Source: Micromonospora_E sp048060115 (GTDB lineage: Bacteria > Actinomycetota > Actinomycetes > Mycobacteriales > Micromonosporaceae). From it: a stretch of 64,000 bases of DNA. This document shows positions 60,241-64,000 of the stretch, one piece after another. The number at the start of each line of letters is the position of its first letter. Position 1 is the stretch's first letter. The notes under the pieces are model-generated. The model made no database searches. It saw only the letters and a list, made by a program, of their open reading frames with translations, and was not told the DNA's origin. Both the position numbers and the translations under genes were made by a program. The stretch lies in assembly GCF_048060115.1 (NCBI RefSeq), contig NZ_JBHMIM010000009.1, forward strand, positions 62,001-126,000, in the 5' to 3' direction.

Positions 60241-61542
60241 ATTTTCGACGTCATCATTGCCGGCGGTGGGCCGACCGGTGTGATGCTGGCCAGCGAGTTA
60301 CGGCTGCACGGCGTGTCCGTACTCGTCGTGGAAAAGGACACGGAGCCGACCAGCCACGTCCGCGCGGGCGGCCTGCATGTGCGCAGCATCGAGATCATGG
60401 ACCAGCGGGGCCTGCTGGACCGGTTCCTCGCGTACGGCCAGCGGTATCCGTTCGGCGGCTTCGCCGGCATCGACAAACCCGCGTCGGACCGGCTGGACAC
60501 CGCGCACGGGTACGTGCTCGCCATCCCGCAACCCGTCACCGACCGCCTGCTGACCGAACGCGCCACCGAACTCGGTGCCGAGATCCGGCGCGGCTGCGAA
60601 CTGGTCGGCCTGCGCCAGGACGACGGTCAGGTGACCGCGGAACTGGCCGACGGGACGCGGCTGCGTTCGCGCTACCTGGTCGGCTGCGACGGCGGCCGCA
60701 GCACGGTGCGCAACCTGCTCGGCGTCGCCTTTCCCGGCGAACCGACCCGGGTCGACACCCTGCTGGGCGAGATGACGGTGGCCGTAGCGCCGGAGACCGT
60801 CGCCGCCGTGGTCGCCGAGGTCCGCGTCACCGAGAAGCGGTTCGGGGCCGCGCCGCTGGGCGACGGCGTGTACCGGCTGGTGGTGCCCGCCGCAGGGGTG
60901 GCCGCCGACCGTAGCGTCGCACCGACCATCGAGGAGTTCGCCCGGCAACTGCGGGTGACCGCCGGAACCGACTTCGGCGTGCACTCACCGCGCTGGCTGT
61001 CCCGGTTCGGTGACGCCACCCGGCTGGCGCAGCGCTACCGGGTCGGCCGGGTCCTGCTGGCCGGCGACGCCGCGCACATCCATCCGCCACTCGGCGGCCA
61101 GGGCCTCAACCTCGGCGGCCAGGGCGCGGTCAACCTCGGCTGGAAACTCGCGGCCGAGGTCACCGGCTGGGCACCCGGCGGGCTGCTCGACAGCTACCAC
61201 ACCGAACGGCACCCGGTGGCGGCCGCCGTGCTGGACAACACCCGGGCGCAGATGGAGCTGCTGTCCACCGAGCCGGGCCCGCAGGCGGTGCGCCGGCTGT
61301 TCGCCGAGCTGATGGACATCGAGGAGGTCAACCGTCGCCTGATCGAGAAGGTCACCGCCATCGGGATCCGCTACGACGTCGGCGGCGAGGACGGCGACGG
61401 CGGTGGCGGCTCAGCCCACGACCTGCTCGGCCGGCGGCTGCGCGACGTAGCGCTGACCGGCGGCCGCCGCCTGTACGAGCTGACGCGTGGCGGCCGTGGG
61501 CTGCTGCTCGACCAGACCGGCCGGTTGTCGGTTTCGGCGTAG
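60241..61542 (+). CDS. rox: Rifampicin monooxygenase Rox-like flavoprotein, ATT start position and short C-terminus
   Basis: Class A FAD monooxygenase; Rox enzymes hydroxylate rifamycins and linearise them. FDVIIAGGGPTGVMLASEL is the FAD motif, HVRAGGLHVRSIEIMDQRG and GDAAHIHPPLGGQGLNL the other signatures. The position of Met is occupied by ATT (60241), eight bases after GGGGGAA; no ATG/GTG is in frame before GTG 60280, which would cut off the FAD loop. An out-of-frame ATG at 60228 would need a one-base shift. The protein ends at RLSVSA, about 40-50 residues short of the usual 475-residue enzyme. It could use a rare AUU start or be a dying gene. Confidence 0.75.
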   Translation: MFDVIIAGGGPTGVMLASELRLHGVSVLVVEKDTEPTSHVRAGGLHVRSIEIMDQRGLLDRFLAYGQRYPFGGFAGIDKPASDRLDTAHGYVLAIPQPVTDRLLTERATELGAEIRRGCELVGLRQDDGQVTAELADGTRLRSRYLVGCDGGRSTVRNLLGVAFPGEPTRVDTLLGEMTVAVAPETVAAVVAEVRVTEKRFGAAPLGDGVYRLVVPAAGVAADRSVAPTIEEFARQLRVTAGTDFGVHSPRWLSRFGDATRLAQRYRVGRVLLAGDAAHIHPPLGGQGLNLGGQGAVNLGWKLAAEVTGWAPGGLLDSYHTERHPVAAAVLDNTRAQMELLSTEPGPQAVRRLFAELMDIEEVNRRLIEKVTAIGIRYDVGGEDGDGGGGSAHDLLGRRLRDVALTGGRRLYELTRGGRGLLLDQTGRLSVSA

Positions 61543-61554
61543 CCGACAACCGGC
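61520..61554 (+). terminator. Hairpin across the rox stop codon
   Basis: GCCGGTTGTCGG/CCGACAACCGGC, 12-bp perfect arms with an 11-nt loop that contains the TAG stop. No T-run. Confidence 0.5.
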
Positions 61555-61619
61555 TCAGGCCCGCCGCGTCGACACCGTAGGGCCAGCTCGCGGCGGGATC
61601 GCCCGCTACCCTGGATGAC

Positions 61620-61979
61620 GTGAGACGCAGCGAAGCCGAGGGTGGCATCGTGCCGTACCTGGCTCGGCCGGGTCGTCGCGCGGCAGTCGTTGCTGACCTC
61701 GCGCAGCTGCGCGGACCAGTCAGTGGCGTCGTCGAGTTGCCGCATCGGCTGCACTGGCAGCCCGACCGCCGGGTCAATCTCGACAACCCCGCACTGCTGC
61801 GGTGGATGTACGAAACCGTCCTGGTCGAGGCGGTCACCCCGGTCGAGCTGGTCACCTGGCTGCACGGCCCGACGCTGGTCCGGCTCTGGCCGGACCTGTG
61901 GGTTCCACGTGGCGTCAGACAGGCCTGGGAGCAACGGCACCCGCAGCTGCGCAGCGCCCACCAGCCCGCCGCCGCGTGA
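61620..61979 (+). CDS. Conserved protein, likely antitoxin/partner of an AbiEii-type toxin
   Basis: 119 residues starting MRRSEAEGGIVPYLARPGRR; contains NPALLRWMYETVLVEAV and WLHGPTLVRLWPDLWVPRG. Small proteins like this are commonly found just upstream of AbiEii-like nucleotidyltransferases in actinobacteria. TACCCT (61607-61612) seven bases before GTG suggests a leaderless start. Its stop overlaps the start of the broken toxin gene. The antitoxin role is inferred from position. Confidence 0.65.
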   Translation: MRRSEAEGGIVPYLARPGRRAAVVADLAQLRGPVSGVVELPHRLHWQPDRRVNLDNPALLRWMYETVLVEAVTPVELVTWLHGPTLVRLWPDLWVPRGVRQAWEQRHPQLRSAHQPAAA

Positions 61980-62104
61980 CATCAGAGGAGTTCCAGGCCG
62001 AGGTGGCACGGCTGGCGCTCGCCGTGGCCCAGCGACACGGCTTCGCGTTAGCAGGCGGACACGCGCTGATCGCATACGGCGTGGTGGACCGGCCGACCGA
62101 AGAC
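61976..62104 (+). pseudogene. AbiEii-like nucleotidyltransferase toxin, N-terminal fragment
   Basis: Forty-three codons: VTSEEFQAEVARLALAVAQ, then HGFALAGGHALIAYGVVDRPTED, the start of the nucleotidyltransferase fold (the next residues should be VDLF with the catalytic Asp). Homology stops at 62104, where a transposase fragment begins. The C-terminal end of the same gene is found at 63767. Confidence 0.8.
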
Positions 62105-62780
62105 CTTCCAACACTTCAGGTGGGCGACAGCGCGTTCAACGGCGGCGCGGATCCGGTTGAGTGCGGTGTTGCACGCGCGTCGGACCTCGGTCAACTCCCG
62201 ACCCCGAGGCTTCTTGTACGGACTCACGATGCCGGCACCCTGGTACCCCTTGTCACCGATCATCCCGGGCCCGCCGGGGGCGTGGTGGCCGGCCCACCGG
62301 GCGGCGATCCCGGACACGTCGAAGGCCCTCCGGTCGTGCATGCCACCCGGACATGGGTCACCCACATCGACCACCCGCCCGGCGAGGTTGGCCACCACCT
62401 GCACGTTCTGCCCACAGAAGCCCTTCTTCTCGGAGAACAGCCCGTCGACGTCGTCGCGTTCCCCGACCGGCGCGACCAGACCATCGACCAGGACTGCGTC
62501 CCGGCGGGCCTGGTCACGGACCCGCTCGTACAGCGGGGTCAACACCACGTCCACCAGCGGCTCCAGCTCCTCCTGATACCGCTCCACGGTCGTCGAACCG
62601 CAGCCGAGAACCTCACCGATCACGTCCGGTTCCACAAGCGACACGCCCAACTTGGTCACACCACAGGCCGTCACCCCATAACATCGACGAACCTCGGTGC
62701 CAATCGGCTCGAAGCCTACTGGGAAGTCCTCCCGCATGATGGCTTCCATGCGGGTCAGGTGCCGGTCGGCGAACACCGTG
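62105..62780 (-). mobile_element. IS5-family transposase remnant (truncated both ends)
   Basis: On the minus strand a DDE transposase is readable from about 62780 to 62108. LVEPDVIGEVLGCGSTTVER is a helix-turn-helix, VLVDGLVAPVGERDDVDGLF the first catalytic Asp region, GGMHDRRAFDVSG a second, and RIRAAVERAVAHLK holds the catalytic Glu. The expected last ~25 residues are missing at the abiEii junction, and the N-terminus is cut by the IS605-like element. No terminal repeats were seen. Confidence 0.8.
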
Positions 62781-62783
62781 TGC

Positions 62784-63746
62784 CGGAACTTCTTCGCCTC
62801 GATCACCGGCAGACGCAAGGGCCGCATGGTGGCGCCGCCGAGGTTCCGGTCGCGTAAGGACAACCGGCAGGCCATCCGTTTCACCCGCAATTCCCGGTTC
62901 AGGATCCTGGACAACGGTCGTCTGCGGCTGCCGAAGATCGGCGATGTCACGGTCCGCTGGTCCCGGATACTGCCGTCGGACCCGTCGTCCGTGACGGTCA
63001 TCCGGGACGCCGCCGGAAGGTATTTCGCCTCGTTCGTCGTGCGGGCCAAGGACGAGCCGTTGCCGCCGACCGACGCCGAGGTGGGGATCGATCTGGGGCT
63101 GACGCACTCCGCGGTCATGTCGGACGGCACGAAGGTGGCCGCACCCAGGTTCCTGCGCCGCGTGGCCCGCAGGCTCAAGCGGCTGCAGCAGGCACTGTCG
63201 CGTAAACAGCGGGGCAGCAACCGCCGTGGGAAGGCTGTCGTGAAGGTCGCCAGGGCGCACGCCCGGGTGGCCGACACCCGGCGGGACTGGCAGCACAAGC
63301 TGTCCACGACGATCATCCGTGAGAATCAAGCGGTGTACGTCGAGGACCTGTGTGTCGTCGGTCTCGGCCGGACCCGGCTGGCGAAGTCGGTACACGACGC
63401 GGGATGGTCGTCGTTCGTCGGCATGCTGGAGTACAAGGCGGCGAGGTCCGGGCGTACGTTCGCCCGGGTGGACCGGTGGCTCCCGTCCACCCGGATGTGC
63501 TCGGCCTGTGGCCGGATCAACGAGCGGATGGCGCTGGACGTCCGGTCGTGGGTCTGTCCGTGCGGCGGTCACCACGATCGGGATGTCAACGCGGCGATCA
63601 ACATCAAGGCCGCCGGGCAGGCGGACTTCAACGACCGTGGAGCGCGGGTAGGACCGGGACCCGTCCCGGCACCGCGCGGTGAAACGGTAACCCGCCAGAA
63701 CACTGCGCGTGTCACGCGCGGCGTGGCTGGAATCGCCGCCGTTTAG
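62784..63746 (+). pseudogene. tnpB: TnpB (IS200/IS605) RNA-guided nuclease, N-terminus missing
   Basis: Homology begins near NFFASITGRRKG (62787), so the first ~120-150 residues, including the helix-turn-helix, are gone. The RuvC-like core is intact: GIDLGLTHS (Asp), VEDLCVVGLG (Glu), HDRDVNAAIN (Asp), with the zinc ribbon CSACG/CPCGG between. ATG 62826 could start a shortened product. No TnpA lies beside it. Confidence 0.85.
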
Positions 63747-63764
63747 GGCGGCGAGGATGTCAAT
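63734..63764 (+). mobile_element. IS605-type right end with hairpin
   Basis: CGCCGCC-GTTTAG-GGCGGCG hairpin (63734-63753) followed by AGGATGTCAAT overlaps the end of tnpB. This is the usual right-end layout of IS605 elements and would include the 3' part of an omega RNA. Confidence 0.7.
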
Positions 63765-63766
63765 CC

Positions 63767-63952
63767 AGAAATCGGCTGATCGAGCTCGCCCGGCAGGCGG
63801 ATTCTGGTCTGACCGAGGAGGACTTCACCGATGCCATGCAGCGGCTGGACCGGATGGACGACGCCGTCTTCCGCGAGATCTATGGGCTGACCGCGACACA
63901 GGTCAACGAGATTCGCCACTGCTTCTCCACCTGGCCGAGGTTTGCGCCCTGA
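63767..63952 (+). pseudogene. AbiEii-like toxin, C-terminal fragment
   Basis: RLIELARQADSGLTEEDFTD, RLDRMDDAVFREIYGL and IRHCFSTWP follow the C-terminus of the family to the TGA at 63950. It has no start of its own. Between the two fragments about 115 residues of the toxin were lost as well as 1.66 kb gained. The last 48 bases (63953-64000) show no gene. Confidence 0.8.
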
Positions 63953-64000
63953 CCCACGCGGGCGGGCGGCCCGGTAGGTTAGGGCCGTCTCGGTGAGCGG

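Noticed and set aside
1..64000. CRISPR array
   Set aside because: No series of regularly spaced identical repeats was seen anywhere; the only tandem repeat of note has two copies at 28637-28676.

Overview
The window is high-GC, densely coded chromosomal DNA from an actinomycete, most likely of the Micromonosporaceae. The evidence is a Pup-proteasome system with an ARC-type ATPase, WYL regulators PafB/PafC, RbpA, HelY, many GTG starts, and many genes that appear leaderless (a TANNNT box 6-7 nt before the start codon and no ribosome site). The genus is inferred. No rRNA, tRNA or CRISPR array was seen.

Region 1 (1-24.9 kb) is core genome. The Pup-proteasome locus (ARC, dop, pup, prcB, prcA) is separated from pafA by a five-gene dTDP-L-rhamnose/rhamnosyltransferase module at 5.6-10.4 kb. 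After pafA come pafB-pafC, tatA-tatC, a lipid kinase, helY and a 5'-3' exonuclease, an order close to that of Mycobacterium tuberculosis. Pup ends in Gly-Gly-Glu, so it is ready to ligate without deamidation.

Region 2 (25.0-39.5 kb) starts with an acyl-CoA dehydrogenase, an Lrp regulator and CsbD. It then holds an adenosylcobalamin-dependent lysine degradation cluster: kamA facing away from kdd - amidohydrolase - kamD - kamE - kal - mutL, with the last six genes touching or overlapping. The cleavage enzyme Kce, expected between Kdd and Kal, is absent and an amidohydrolase sits in the operon. A 575-bp gene-free stretch after mutL looks like a free-standing structured RNA unit with a promoter and an intrinsic terminator. 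Core genes lnt, ppm1, fxsA and rbpA follow.

Region 3 (39.7-64 kb) is accessory and partly decaying. It carries an alanine-rich coiled-coil zinc-ribbon protein, an endonuclease VII-like gene behind an AT-rich palindrome, a frameshifted methyltransferase, a DUF3626 gene read through into its neighbour, a ribbon-helix-helix/Clp-N protein behind a 16-bp inverted repeat, a broken aminoglycoside-phosphotransferase-like gene, hsp20 behind an HspR-like operator, a lone tyrosine recombinase, TerC, an AlkZ-like protein, thymidine kinase and a membrane-anchored Hsp70-like protein. It ends with a CDF/ArsR metal pair, a rifampicin monooxygenase-like gene with a rifamycin-associated element but an ATT at the start position and a short C-terminus, and an AbiEii-type toxin gene split by nested IS5-like and IS605-like remnants.
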